From Myxococcaceae bacterium (lineage in GTDB: Bacteria > Myxococcota > Myxococcia > Myxococcales > UBA5297), in assembly GCA_017500825.1 (NCBI GenBank), contig JAFVYB010000098.1, forward strand, positions 1 through 37,550: a stretch of 37,550 nt of DNA, in the 5' to 3' direction. Position 1 is the first letter of the stretch. The number at the start of each line of letters is the position of its first letter. A program made the position numbers and the translations under genes. Below are positions 25,201 to 36,800 of the stretch, piece by piece. The notes under the pieces are model-generated. The model worked only from the letters and a program-made list of their open reading frames with translations, had not been told where the DNA came from and did not search any database.

Positions 25201-26066
25201 GCTGGCTCGACGAGACGGGCGAAGACGCCGCCTTCCTGGATCAGCTGCGCAATTCGGCCAAGCAGTGGCAGGCCAACAACTTCTCCAAAGACCTCCTGTG
25301 GGTCGGCGAGGTGGCCGAGGAAGCGGAGCGATTCCATAAGCGCTACCGCGGCGAGCTTCCGTTGGTTCAGGTCGAGTTCCTGGAGGAGACCTTCAAGAAG
25401 AAGCGCTCGGCGGCGCGGCGCAAGAGAATCTTCTTTGTTGCCGGCATGTGCCTTGCGATCGGCATTACAGTTATCTCCGTGATTGCAATGCTCTGGATGG
25501 GGCAGCTGCGTGGGGAGGCAGAAGAGGCTGCGGAGCTCGCCAAACAGCAGAAGGAGATCGCCGTCGACGCGCAGAAGTCGGCAGAGCAGGAAAAACAGCG
25601 CGCAGAAAACGCCCTGGAAGAGGCGGAAAAGGCGCGTACCGAGGCCGAAGAAAACGCCGAGATTGCCAAGAAGGCCCAATCTGAGGCGGAGAAGGCGCAA
25701 AGCGAGGCCGAAAAGTCGGCCAAGGTCGCCCAAAATCGCCTGATCGAAGTTCAGAGGCAGGAACGCGCGCGTCGAGCCGCAGAGAAGAAGGCCAGGCAGG
25801 CAGCCCGCGATCTCGAGCGCAGGAACGCCGATCTGGGCAAGGCCTTGCGCCGTGCAGACGAAGCTCGCAAAGAGGCGCTCGAAGCGCAGACAATCGCCGA
25901 GCAAAACGCGCAGATGGCACGTGAACAGGAAGCGCTCGCCCGTCAGGCGGAGGAACGCGCGCTCAAGGCAGCTCAGGAAGTCGCCGCCTTGCTCCTCCAA
26001 GAGCAAGAGCGCGTCCAGCGCCTCCAGGATCAACTGGGCAGCCCCGTGATCGATGAGCTGAAATAA
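22224..26066 (+). CDS. Transmembrane Ser/Thr protein kinase fused to a STAND-type NTPase and a long coiled coil
   Basis: The protein has 1,280 residues. GGAGGAG precedes ATG 22224. The frame also opens 15 bases earlier at a GTG. Residues 1-320 are disordered and acidic, then Lys/Gly-rich, and include a KGGAT repeat (23070-23130) and four A-T-x-x-L motifs (Thr49, 76, 105, 209). A complete Hanks-type kinase domain follows (about 321-615): GKGGMGSVF, Lys350, HRDLKPDN with Asp441, DFG with Asp459, and [12 protein letters not shown] conflict-type nSTAND NTPase comes next (about 635-1010), with Walker [10 protein letters not shown] (Lys670) and Walker [13 protein letters not shown] (Asp759). One membrane helix (about 1068-1094) precedes an Ala/Glu/Lys/Gln coiled coil (about 1100-1265). 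WD40 repeats common in such kinases are absent. The next gene starts 32 bases downstream. Confidence 0.93.
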   Translation: MAMKRKFIGRTIPKKPSSTKDSEQPDGVAAEVDALLMPVDEADEGEGATVVLAEGLLGAAAEAGPAVEDEGEDGATMVLSADEVFELEGEDVVSADDEADHEAATQFLPKIEGFDDAPAEVAATSDKSKEIPADQLFVPKLSTAAGLPRAPLKALTLPRKETPKADATPAGRRPTLDEMAPVKAPVAKPFASSEPTLPPQPRPASSGATIDLGEQAAAASKAKESGAGALVVTAEKRDQLKPAKVTVPRSDQNTLDSPAMQSTTERRRAAIKGTSPDTNSGAHSKGGATKGGATKGGATKGGSKKGKSSFAFSPGDLVNHYELIRLLGKGGMGSVFMARDNKLGRRVAIKFLHTKDQELARRFILEARTTARCGHENIVIIYEADEFKGMPYMVLEYLQGTTLTKLLENNQPMPPGRVAELMVPVVRALVRAHAEGIVHRDLKPDNVMVTESGTIKVLDFGISKVLEGDDKKDSEAADAKSKGKGKADGSYDNTADLASESSELTRSGAIVGTLAYMSPEQWRAKGIDHRTDIWAAGIMLFRMLSGKHPLDGKSGMELSITGDYKHQMPNLRDFAPTLPVELADLVDKCLKKRKEQRWNDAAELLEALEAFLPGRARKLKVDESPYAGLSAFQEADADRFFGRNSEISAAVNRVRDQALIGIVGASGSGKSSIVRAGVLPALKRSGEAWESVVIRPGRSPLKSLADAIAPLSASMDTSLSELDGMAKLTERIRNEPGYAGSVLRARARRDKANILLFIDQFEELYTQVADLDERLAFTASLTSIADDPSSPTRVVLSIRSDFLDRVAEDQVFMNELSQGLIFLIAPNRNGLRDAIVQPAEMAGFSFESETIIEEMLDHLATTQGALPLLQFAASKLWESRDTQKKMLTLDSYRSLGGIAGALATHADRVLSEMTKSTQALARAVFLRLVTPERTRAIVSLEEISELSKNTEELKHLIDQLVRARLLTVQTSGGSATVEIVHESLVHSWPTLKRWLDETGEDAAFLDQLRNSAKQWQANNFSKDLLWVGEVAEEAERFHKRYRGELPLVQVEFLEETFKKKRSAARRKRIFFVAGMCLAIGITVISVIAMLWMGQLRGEAEEAAELAKQQKEIAVDAQKSAEQEKQRAENALEEAEKARTEAEENAEIAKKAQSEAEKAQSEAEKSAKVAQNRLIEVQRQERARRAAEKKARQAARDLERRNADLGKALRRADEARKEALEAQTIAEQNAQMAREQEALARQAEERALKAAQEVAALLLQEQERVQRLQDQLGSPVIDELK

Positions 26067-26097
26067 TCCCGAAGAACGTTTTCCAAGGAGATTCCCG

Positions 26098-27177
26098 ATG
26101 AATCAGAGAATCGGACTGGCGGTCGCGCTGGCCCTGTGCCTGGGCGTGATGTCGATACAGGCAGAGGCGGCACAGGCAGAGGCGGCGTCTTCGGGCGAGA
26201 CGCAGCCCAAGAAGCGTAAATTGGCCAAGACCAAGGCTAAAAAGAGCTCATCGAAGACTAAAAAGGCCGACTCCAAGGCCAATAAGGGCAAAAAGCGCAA
26301 ACTTGCGGCTGCCGATAAGAGCGCGGGCAAGAAAACATCGGCCAGCGCGGCAACAGCGGCCAAGAAGGATGCGCCAAAGGCGGCCGCGACTCCGACTGCG
26401 AAGGCAACTCCAGAGGCGACCCCGGCCAAGGTTGTTTCGGCTTCGACGCAGGCAGCCACCAAGGACATTGCCAAGACCGAAAGCCCATCTGCCAAAGTTG
26501 CAACTGGCGCGGACAATGTTGCCAAGTCTGTCAAGGGCCAAACAGCCGCCACGCCAGCGCCAAAACCTAAGAAGGAGGCGGCCAAATCTGCCAAAGTCAG
26601 TCCGCCTACATCTTCGGCTTCCCCAGCTCCTGCGGCTTCCAAAGATAAAGATGCGACGTCCCCTCCAAGCGGTGACGCCAAGACTGCGGCCTCCACATCC
26701 CAGCCACCCGCTGCGCCCGCCTCGCCCTCCGCTCGTCCTTGGGCTGACGGCGTCTCACAGGCCAACCAGCAGCAGGCCTTGCGCATTTTCCGCGAGGGCA
26801 ACGGCCTCCTCAAGCAGGCGGTCTTCGCCCAGGCTGCGGACAAATACCGCGAAGCGCTCACTTACTGGGACCACCCGGCCATCCACTACAACCTCGTCCT
26901 CGCCCTCCTGAACCTCGATCGCCCGACCGAGGTCTTGGAGCACCTCAACAAGGCCATGGCCTATGGCGCAGCCCCGCTCGACAGCGAAAAGTTCGAACAG
27001 GCCCTGCAATACAAGATGTTGACCGAGCGCCAGCTCTCCCGCCTCGTCGTCCGATGCGACCTCGAAGGTGCTGTCGTTTCGATGGACGGCCAGGAACTCT
27101 TTGTCGCGCCCGGCAAATACGAGGGCTACGTCCGCCCCGGCCCCCACTCGATCGTGGCCAAAAGGAAGGCTTTATGA
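26098..27177 (+). CDS. Exported TPR/PEGA-type protein, N-terminal part (apparently frameshifted)
   Basis: The frame encodes 359 residues. AAGGAG sits 7 bases before the ATG. The signal peptide is about 1-24 (VALALCLGVMSIQAEA). Residues 30-215 are a histone-H1-like Lys/Ala/Pro-rich low-complexity stretch, probably extended through the periplasm. Residues about 220-310 form TPR-like helices (ALRIFREGNGLLKQ, DKYREALTYWDHPAIHYNLV). A PEGA-like beta domain begins at VVRCDLEGAVVSMDG but stops abruptly at HSIVAKRKAL. One extra base in the AAAA run at 27160-27163 would continue the frame as KKEGFMNSEIS into the next gene, restoring the usual K-x-G-[YF] PEGA motif and a downstream membrane helix. As it stands, the stop overlaps the next ATG as ATGA. 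It probably forms an operon with the kinase gene. Confidence 0.82.
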   Translation: MNQRIGLAVALALCLGVMSIQAEAAQAEAASSGETQPKKRKLAKTKAKKSSSKTKKADSKANKGKKRKLAAADKSAGKKTSASAATAAKKDAPKAAATPTAKATPEATPAKVVSASTQAATKDIAKTESPSAKVATGADNVAKSVKGQTAATPAPKPKKEAAKSAKVSPPTSSASPAPAASKDKDATSPPSGDAKTAASTSQPPAAPASPSARPWADGVSQANQQQALRIFREGNGLLKQAVFAQAADKYREALTYWDHPAIHYNLVLALLNLDRPTEVLEHLNKAMAYGAAPLDSEKFEQALQYKMLTERQLSRLVVRCDLEGAVVSMDGQELFVAPGKYEGYVRPGPHSIVAKRKAL

Positions 27178-27707
27178 ACAGCGAGATCAGCCCCTCGCTC
27201 GTCGCTGGCGTGCTCAGCGAGTTCGACATGGTCCTCATCGCCGCCGGAGACATGACCCAATACCGCCGTCTCTGGCCCAACTGGCGCCCTTGGACCGTCT
27301 TTGGCGCCGGACTCGCCATCGCCGCTGTCGGCGTCGGATTACATTTAAAAGGCCGAATTGATGTCTCCAATTTTGATGTAACTGTGACGAATATGTCAAT
27401 AGATGCGGATAGAACTAACGGATATAACGAGGAAAAAATATATAGATTTCAGGATGAAATAAAAAAGCGCGACAGTGGCCTGCGCAATCAAAAAATCGCC
27501 ATGGCCATGTATGGCGTTGGCGGCGCCGCCATTGTCACCGGCGCTGTGCTCCTCTATTTTAACCGCCTGCGTCCCTACACGCCCGAGACATCCACTCAGG
27601 TCAATCCCGGCACGCCCAGTGCTGCCGCTGATCAGTCGCCCGAGGTCAATGTCCTGCCCATGCTCGCCCCAGAGGCGCCCGGTATGATGGCCACGGTCCG
27701 CTTTTGA
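27174..27707 (+). CDS. C-terminal part of the TPR/PEGA protein: membrane-anchored tail in the -1 frame
   Basis: The frame encodes 177 residues from ATG 27174 if translated separately. The reading frame is open from 27054, but that part is antisense-like in composition until KEGF just before the ATG. The sequence has no signal peptide of its own. It starts with the expected end of a PEGA domain (SEISPSLVAGVLSEFDMVL), followed by RRLWPNWRPWTVFGAGLA and a membrane helix, an AT-rich-encoded polar loop (27340-27475), a second membrane helix (MYGVGGAAIVTGAVLLYF) and a Pro/Ser-rich tail. This is the layout seen downstream of PEGA in myxobacterial TPR proteins, so I favour one gene of 26098-27707 with a single-base deletion or sequencing error. 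Translational coupling of two real genes is the alternative. Confidence 0.7.
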   Translation: MNSEISPSLVAGVLSEFDMVLIAAGDMTQYRRLWPNWRPWTVFGAGLAIAAVGVGLHLKGRIDVSNFDVTVTNMSIDADRTNGYNEEKIYRFQDEIKKRDSGLRNQKIAMAMYGVGGAAIVTGAVLLYFNRLRPYTPETSTQVNPGTPSAAADQSPEVNVLPMLAPEAPGMMATVRF

Positions 27708-27744
27708 GTTTTTGAGAGATTATCCAGCGTTTTTTCGAGGATTT

Positions 27745-27759
27745 CCCCCCCCCTTTTTT
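27745..27759 (+). promoter_or_regulatory. Homopolymer tract C9T6 upstream of the giant lipoprotein gene
   Basis: Nine consecutive C (27745-27753) followed by six T (27754-27759) lie 53-67 bases before the preferred start of the giant surface-protein gene. Long C tracts in promoters or leaders are classic slippage sites that switch surface genes on and off. No clear -35/-10 pair could be identified around it, so the role is inferred. Confidence 0.4.
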
Positions 27760-27812
27760 GAGAGGTGAGCGCCATGGGGTGTCGCCGCCTCAAGATGAGT
27801 AAGGAGAACGAG

Positions 27813-30800
27813 ATGCATTCCTCCCTGCGTATTTCTTTTGTTGCTGCCTCGTTGGCATTGGTGAGTTTATTCCTTTCAGGGTGTTCTGAATCTACGAGTC
27901 GTGAGTGTTCGTATGTTGATATTGACGAAACCACAGAGACAGAAACAACGAAGACTTTTTTCTGCCCAATTACAAGAGAATGCGTTGCCACCGCACCCAT
28001 TTGTCTGCCGGAAGGTGAGACATGTGGAAATAATATTTTAGAGGAAGGGGAGGAATGTGATGATGGTAATATCGACGATGGAGATGGGTGTTCCGAAAAG
28101 TGTATTATAGAAAAATGCGGCAATGGTAAGGGTGGAGAACCGTTATTTGCTTATGACGAGAATAGAGTTATTCTTCGTGACACTAAAGGAAGAGCTTTGT
28201 GTCAACGGCCGCCGAAGGATGGCGAAGAAGCTGCAGAGCCTGTTGCGTGCGTGGATGATAATGGTGAGATTAAAAAAGAATTCAAAGAAGTATGTGATCC
28301 GAATGATCCTGCAATGAAAGACGATAAGGGAGAAATACAATGCTCAGACGATTGTTTGACAGACTTTTTTTGTGGAAATGGTTTTGTGGATACTGATTTT
28401 GAGGAAGTCTGTGATCATGGTATTGACGAATTCGTGAACGTGAAAAAAAATGGCCTTGGGGATGATGCGTATAACCAGGCTATTTCAAATAATTATATGA
28501 GATTACTGGAAGAGAACTGTTCACCGGACTGTAAGTCGAATCTGGAGTGCAATAATGGTCGTTTAGATAATTATGCTTTTATGGGTGGTAACAGAGAGGC
28601 TTGTGATGTTTTGAAAGTTGATGAGGATAATTCGGAGAAACAGTTTGACGTGGACACCTACTTGTATTTGATTTCTAATTTTTCTAGTGATGCATTGAAA
28701 GCTGGTGGTGTTTTATATTATACTTATCAGTCAGATGTTCATGAAGATGGCGAAGAAAATGTAGTTGCAGAGAATGTCCGCGTTATTCTTGGGAGTAACA
28801 GTGTTTTCGATGAGACTGGTAAAAGAAAAGAAGCGCGTGACTTGGCGATAAAAGAGTACATAGAAGTAAATATAACTACATTGGATTCTTGCCAAGAACA
28901 TGGATCATCTTTTGATAGTAAAGATGATTCATGTGTAAAAGACGTTCTCTTAAAGAGCTCTGAAGCGCAAAAAGAAGTTCTTAGAGAACATTTGATCGGA
29001 AGTGCAAAGTGCTCTGACAATTGCCTGTCATTCTCATTTTGTGGCGATGGAAAAGTGGACGAGGGAGAGGATTGTGAAGTCCAAGAAATAGGACAACATA
29101 CATCGACATGCCTGGATACATGCAAGAGGTCGACTTGTGGTGATGGAGTTGTTAATACAGTGGCAGGTGAAGAGTGCGATTGCATTGGTGAAGAAAACTG
29201 TAAAGATTCCGATGAAAATCCACTAAATGATGGTCGTTGCAACCCTGAAACTTGTTTGCTCAATAGAGCAGGAGATGGATTTGTTGGTGAAAGAGAATGT
29301 CGTGATGAAGAGAAGGAGACAGAGGATTGCAATGAAGGGTTTTTTAAGGAGGAGGGTGACGAGCAGGAAGGGGTAAAAAAAGAATTCTATTGTACCGATA
29401 AAAACAAATGGAATAGATGCGGTGATTCGTATGTAGGAGTTCGTATTGTTTTTAATGAGAATGGATCGCCAAAACGTGATGATAAAGATAACATTATAAA
29501 TGACGGAACGGAAGATTGTGATGAGGGAGGAGATAGTCTGACATGTGACAGTGACTGCACGCGCGCTACGCTTGGCGACGGCTATGTTAATTCGGTGAGT
29601 GGAGAAGAGTGCGATTGTTTTAATGCGGATGAGTGCTATGATACGAATAAGGAGAATAGGGAGGCGCTCGAGGTAGGAGTGTGTAACCCGAATACCGGCA
29701 AAAAGAATATTTGTGGTGATGGTTATGTAGGAAAATATAAAAATGAAAGTGGTAGCTGGATAAATGAAGAATGCGATTCTGTTAATGTACAAACTAAAGA
29801 TTGCGAAGAAACTTGTGCAAAGCCAAGATGTGGTGATGGTCGTCTTAATGAAAAAGCAGGAGAGGAATGCGATAGTGGAGAAGAAATGACCGCCGAATGT
29901 GTATTTCTAACTGATGATGTTCAAAAAAGTTGCAAAAAATCAATATGTGGCGATGGTATTCATAATGACAAGGCGGGAGAAGGATGCGATAATGGAGAGA
30001 ATAATATACAAAGTAATGATTTGATGAGAACGGTATTGGATAATTATTGTCAAGAAAAAACGATCTCAACGATTCCGGATACAGTGTTTAATAATGAATT
30101 GGGCGATTCATTATATAAGTTTTGTGAATGCCCAGAAGATGGTTCTGGATGTTCTTTGGATTCACTGCTGTATACTGATGACTATAAATCTTTAGATGAT
30201 ACAAAAAAGAATGAGTATAACAAAAAGCGTGCGGCGGCAGAGTATTATTATGTACAGACATTTTTGACAGCGAAACGGTATGCAGATGAGTGTCTTGCTC
30301 GGAACAGCGAGGGCACCGAGTGCCAAAAGGTCACTTGTGGCGATGGTCATATCGATATTGGTGAAGTCTGTGAGTTTGAAAAAGATGAAAAAGGTGTCAT
30401 AACTGGATTTTTAGATACATTTGGAAGTAAAGATAGACCGTATTTGCCTGAGGGTATTATATGCTCTGATGATTGTCGAACAACCATGGTAAAGGGGGCT
30501 GATCAAGGAACTGTACCTCTCTGCGGTAATGGTATTCTGGAAAATGGAGAGGTTTGCGAACCTCCTATCGAATCGTGTAACGAATGTAAGTCTGGTCAGC
30601 TCTGTGGTAATGGTATTATCGATGAAAATGAATTGTGTGACCTTTTTCTAGACAAAGAAGATCTAGCAATACAAACAACGGGGTATTGTGTTGTAACCGC
30701 TAGTAAAAACCTCGATTCCACATGGATTCGGTTGAACTATGATCCTGGTAAAAAAATTGACTTGAGTGGGGATGGTGAGTCTGTCCCAGAAAATGAATGT

Positions 30801-33800
30801 AGAAACGAGAATGGGCTTTGGACAGAAATTGATGGACAACAAGGTTGTTATTCGGTAACAAATTGTATTTTTGAGAATAGATATAGAAAATGTCTTAGGC
30901 CACAGCCGTCAACATCGTGTAGTGAACTGGATCTTTTGAAGGAATGTTATGAAAATCCGATGGATCCAATTGAAGAGAGTAATGGAAATTTTGTGTGTAA
31001 TGAGGGGTGGGAGCTTTTGGATATATGTATATACAAAACTTGTGCGCTCGCATCTTGCGGTGATGGATATGTGTTTGATGGTGTTGAAAAATGTGATCAT
31101 GGTAAAGGTGAATCAGGAGCAAGCTCCCAGACCAGCTTAGAACAATTCGAGGAGTATGCGGACTGTCTCTCGAAGTGTAAACTCGCTGAGACAGATGAAG
31201 TTGCCAAGGCTGATTGCGAGCAATGCAAGACAGAGATTAATGCATCGTGTAATTATAATTGCCAAAAAAATACCTGTGGCGATGGTATTTTGAATTCTTT
31301 TGAGGAAGAATGCGACTGGGGTGCGAATAATGATAAGGATGAGTGTCCAGGAGGTGGTGTAGGCTGTGAAGTATGTTCGAAAGATTGTAAACTGGTATCT
31401 GTCGGTTGTGGGAATGGACGACAAGATGGACAAGAAAAATGTGACTATAAGGATTTAGTAAATGGTTTTGCTGGTTCTGCTCCCGCGGCCTGCGATAATA
31501 ATACGGAATACACAGGTGGATACCCCTGTAAGGTTTGTGAAAACAATTGTGATCTGCCGAACACATATAACAAGATAGATGTTGAGATCGTTGGTAGCGG
31601 GACGATTACGTCCGATAATTTTAACATCAACTGCTTTAGCCCTGAACCGGAAAAAGGTAGTGAAGATGCTAATGATTTGGGATATTGTAAAGAGTATACT
31701 CTAGTTGATGAGTATAGTCCGAAAACTATAGTGTTTAGCGCATCCCCCGCATTAGGATGGGAATTGTATCAATCGGAAGACACAGCGATGGTATGGGGAG
31801 TGCGTGGGTGTACGGGAAGTGGAAATACTCTTACGTGTCCATACGAAACAGCGATCAGCATTAAGCCAACATTTAGCAGAAAATATTATGCTGTTCATCT
31901 TCTTGCGGACGAAGGTGGCTGTTTAACCGTTCCGAATGGTTGTGATGTTGTAGAAAGTGATGCAACCGATCCAAATTGTGTGCGTGAAGCGACCTGTTCC
32001 GGGAAGCATACCGACACCATTTCTGTGACAGCCAGAGCTGCCGATGGTTATACCTTTGTCAAATGGGAAAAAGGGTGTTCAAATGTCTCAGAAAGTGGAA
32101 GTTCGACTGACTCAGAAAGTGAAAATTTGACCTGCACCAACGTTATTGGATCGGGTTGGTCAAATAGAGCGATTTTTGCGAAATTATATAAAGTAACCCA
32201 TGGGGTAAAGCTCATTGAGGATGAGCAGCAGGATGAGCCTAATCCGTTTGGATCTGTGTCATCGACAGTGACATCTGGCACTTCAGTGATTTCTGGAACA
32301 AAAGTTACCTTACTCGCTGTGCCTGCGAGTAATATGTATAAGTTTTCGGGGTGGACACTGTCTGGATCTTATACGTGTGAGGGAGATAAATCGAATGCTG
32401 CCAATCCCTGTATTGTGGAGATCGGCAATGAAGACTTGACTGCGATCGCCAATTTTTCCAAAAATGAATTGAGCATTTCTGTGGAGGCGGTCTATATAAA
32501 AGGAGTAAATGAGGTCGATGAGACAAACGTGGTAACCATTCCAGAAGAATGGCTGTCGTTCTCATGTATTGGCCAGAATTGTTCTGCGACTGAAAGTGAG
32601 TCTAGAAAATTTGCCGTAGAGTATGGTCAGGGCTATACGATTTCTTATGATATGCCGTCTGATTCTGAATTAAATGATAAGTCCGTTTATCGATTCGCCT
32701 CTTGGGCAGGTTGCTCCTCGTATACATCTGACACATGTACGATAGATAAAATTGTTAATTCAGAAAACGACATCAAACTAATCTTCTACAAGAGTAAGTT
32801 CAATCTCAATTTTGCCATCGGAGGATTGAACGCAGGTGAAACCCTTGTCTTTAACTGCAATAACAATAAAGATTCCTGCGGTGGCTTATTCGAGCATAAT
32901 CAAGAGGTAAAAATTTCGCTCAACACCGACGAATCAGTCTGTGTCAAGGATGCGAATTTTGTGTTGAGCACTGGCCCGAGCGGCGAATCGTTGTCATATT
33001 CTTGTGATTGCGCTGCTGCGACAGAAGAAAATGATTTGCGACGGTATACAAATTGTCGGACAAAATCAGAGGACGGAACTGAGGCAACAGAGAGCTCTTT
33101 CGATCCAACATCGTTTAGTGTGATGATGAATTCCGATAAAACTGTGAACGTTGTTGTGTCAAAGGCTGATGAATTCCTTCTGTCTTCTGCTGAGAACGGA
33201 GCATTGGTTGTGCAGATGCACGGCAGCGTTCTGGGCAAAGTGGGCAATCCGGCTCAGGTCGCGTATTATTGTCAGCCAGGAAATTGCACATCTGCTTTTA
33301 TTGAAAAAGGTTCCGACGTAGAACTGACAGCGACACCTGCCACTGGCTATGAATTGACCGCCTGGCGCGTTCAGGTGAATGGAGCAGTAAACTATTATGA
33401 TAGCCCTGCAGACGGTTATACAATTGATCTGGAACAGGGAACCTTTAGCTTTGCCATGCAGTCACAGATGGATGTTACCCCTGTCTTTATGCCCACCCTG
33501 ACAGTGACCGCCTCTCCGGCAGACAGTGCGACGTTTACCTGTCACGTGACATGCGAAAGCATTCAGAATGAAGCTTGTGTTCTTGAAGAGATTTCAGCCG
33601 AAGTTGCAGAATCTAAGAATCTGTATAAGGATTATGCGCAGACTGTAAATTGTGATTCCATAGATTCGACGAGTGATGAAGTGATTTGTAAACTTCCTTG
33701 CAGTAACGCTTTTTCTAGTGCTGCAAGTGTCAGTATTACCGCTAGCCATGAGACTGGTTATTCTTCTGCGGGCTGGGTGCTCTCGGATGAACAAAAGAGT

Positions 33801-36800
33801 TGTCCCGATTCTACGGAATGCACGTTTAGTGACATGAACGCGCCTCTTACAGTGACGCACAAGAGTGTAAAACAGACTGGTAGTTTGACTTGGAGTGATG
33901 ATACAAATGCCAGTGATTCTGAATTTTCTCAGATTGATTTCATGAAGGCTGAATTGACATGTTCGAGCATCGATTATTGGTCTGGTCAACCCTCTGGTGT
34001 AAGCAGTAATGAAAATTGCACTGGAGAACAGGCGAATAATAAACGGGCTGTAAAGTATACTCTGGAAGATGTTATGAATGATGGATGGAGTAAAGACGGT
34101 TATTATGTTGTTTCTGTTCCAGTCTCCGAAGATAGGAAAGCTGTATTGACTTGTTCAGATGAGGCATCTTATAGGTGTGCAGATACTGTGGATAAAGCAG
34201 ATGAAGATTATCTTAATGGGTTACTGGCTTTTGTTACGAATCCAGAGAATGAGTATTATCCTAGTGGGCGGTTAAAGAAAGATAACTATGTTGTTCGAGA
34301 GCAAAATGCGTTAAATGCATTGAAGGGATTGTTTGATAAGTCTTCGGGAGGAGAATGTGCTCCTGGACAGTATGTTCAGTGCCTGTTCCAGTATGACCTC
34401 GATACAACTATTTCAGCTGTTTATAGTGACGTGACGCATACCTTGATGGCCAATTGCGAGACCACCTCGAATGTCGTTATGTCAGGCGAATGGACAAATA
34501 AAGTTGGTAGTGTCACCAAAGAATTAGGAATCAATGCTTGTGGAGGTTCTGATGAAAATGTAGCACAGAATGCAGAGGTGACTATTACAGTGGACTCAAT
34601 GACACCTGGTTATGCAATTCAAGAGTGGCAATTAAACGGTCAGGTGTATGCGAAATGTTCAAATTATGACTCGTGTCAGTTTACAATGCCTGCGTCTGAT
34701 TCGACAATTAGTCCTGTTATTTCTAAGACCAGTAACAAATTGACCACACAAGTTTTCCCCGATGAAGGGAGTGGCTCATTAAAATGCACTCAATCTTCTG
34801 GGGATGTCTGCGGAACCAACTATTCTCTTTGCTCTGCAAGCTATGAACATGACTCCGTCATTTGTGTCAAGGCTGCGCCTAAAGGCAATAATGAATTCTT
34901 GGCGTCGATGAATGGAAGCAGTTGTCCAAGTGGCAATTGGACAGAGGACGGCGTGTGCAAAAACATCGTCATGAATGAGGATAAAATCGTCTCGGCGGTG
35001 TTCAGCACAAAGCCTGTGGTTTCCTTCAATAGCAATCAGGAAGGGGATTGTAAGATTTCATGCTTTGGGAATGAAAACGAATGTGTTGGGAATAGCCGAT
35101 ATGTTTCTTCGACAGAGAAGGATATCGTCTTTAGTGCGCCAAAGGAGTGTGTTGGCTCTGATAGTAGAGAATATGAGCTTTTAGAGGAAAATAATCGGTG
35201 GACATGCCCCGCAACGTCTAACCAGTGGAATGTTTCCGAGGAATCTGGTGAGAATGCAATCTGCACGTTGCCGAGTGTGACCTCTGCAATGACTTACGTC
35301 TATGCGGTTTACACAGAGAAGCCGACCTTGACGTTGAATGCTGTCTGTGAAGAAGGAAACACAGAATGTGCCGAGATCAACTGCACTGGTCCTGAGGACT
35401 GTGCTACGGGAAATCAATATTCGACGACAACTCCAATAACGGCCACAGCTGGGCTTAGTAATGAAATGAGTGATTATGAATTCCTCATTAAGAATAACAG
35501 TTCGACATGTCCAGATGTTGATGGTTGGATTATTACAAATACTAACGAAGGAAGCAGTTCCTCTGGCAAAGAGGCCACTTGCACATGGAATCTTTCGTCT
35601 TCAGCGTATCTGGCTGAGGCCCGCTTTACCAAGAAGCCGACATTGACGCTGGCATTTGGCACAGCAGGAGGCCAGTTCGTGAATTGTCCTCAGGAAGAGG
35701 TGACGACTCTCAATGACGGTGAAGGGTCAACGCTCAACGTTGGAAGCTCTCATCAGCCTACGGGTAGCGTACATTCCATCTGTGTGAAAGCAGATGCGAA
35801 CTATACACTGAACTCGACTGGATGTCCTAATCCTAATGGTTGGCAGGGCAAGGGTGAGGAAGGCATTTCTTCATGCTCTGTCACGATGAACGGAAATCAG
35901 ACGGTCATTGCATCCTTTGATCATGTTGATTCATTGAGCATTGCTGTAAACAAAATTAATGATGGAACACTGAAGTGTTATCAAGGAAGTTGTAGTGAGG
36001 TGTCTGATTGGACAAGTATTTCTGAATGTGCTGCGAACGTGACTCTTCAAGCTGAAGAGAATGTTTTGTGCGTCAAGGCAGAGAACACCACTGGTTGGGA
36101 GTTTGACTCGTTCGGGATGTGTTCAGGAGAAGAAAATAAGAGTGCTGGCACTTGCGAGATCAGAAACTCTGGCAGCGTCAGCAATGAAACGGTCTTGGCC
36201 GTCTTCAAAGCCATGCCGACGGTGACGCTTGTTCCGACAACAGCTGGAACATTTATCGACTGTGAAAGTGGATCGAATTTGGAGCCGGGAACAACTCCCT
36301 ATCCGTCTACAACGTCTCAAGTTCAGGTCTGCGTGAAACCCAACGAGGGTTATGAATTGCAGGGAGCAGACGGTTGTCCTGGAACTGGTTGGACAGCTGT
36401 AGAAAATGCTACGGATGAGAGGCTAGTAGGTGCATACGAGTGCGAAATTACCTCACTCAGTGCCAATCCGGTAGTTTATGCGACCTTTAGCGCAGTAGAA
36501 GCTCCGGTAACCAAGACAAGCCCTGTCGCATTGACAAAGATTGGCGACGGGGAACTGTTGTGTGCTGAAGAGATAGACATGAATAATGGGACGTGTCCAT
36601 CCGAGGATTCTGCTTATAGCAAGGCATGTGAGAATTATGTAACCGAAAACAAAGCTCTCTGCATTAAAGCATTTGGAGCCGAGGGCGATGAGTCCCGACC
36701 CGAGACTATATTTGATCAGCCCAATTCTCGTTGCGCAGGTAATGTATGGCCCAATAGCGGCGTGTGCAAGATTGACTACATAGAGAAGAATACTCCTCAG

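Noticed and set aside
27774..27812. Upstream ATG (27774) as start of the giant lipoprotein
   Set aside because: It would put 13 mostly polar residues before the signal peptide. ATG 27813 has AAGGAG at ideal spacing and yields a standard lipoprotein signal.
28739..29792. Minus-strand open frames of 189-197 codons inside the giant gene
   Set aside because: They are antisense to an uninterrupted plus-strand frame with clear Cys-rich repeats, and their Ser/Ile/Phe-rich composition is the complement of Asp/Asn/Glu codons.
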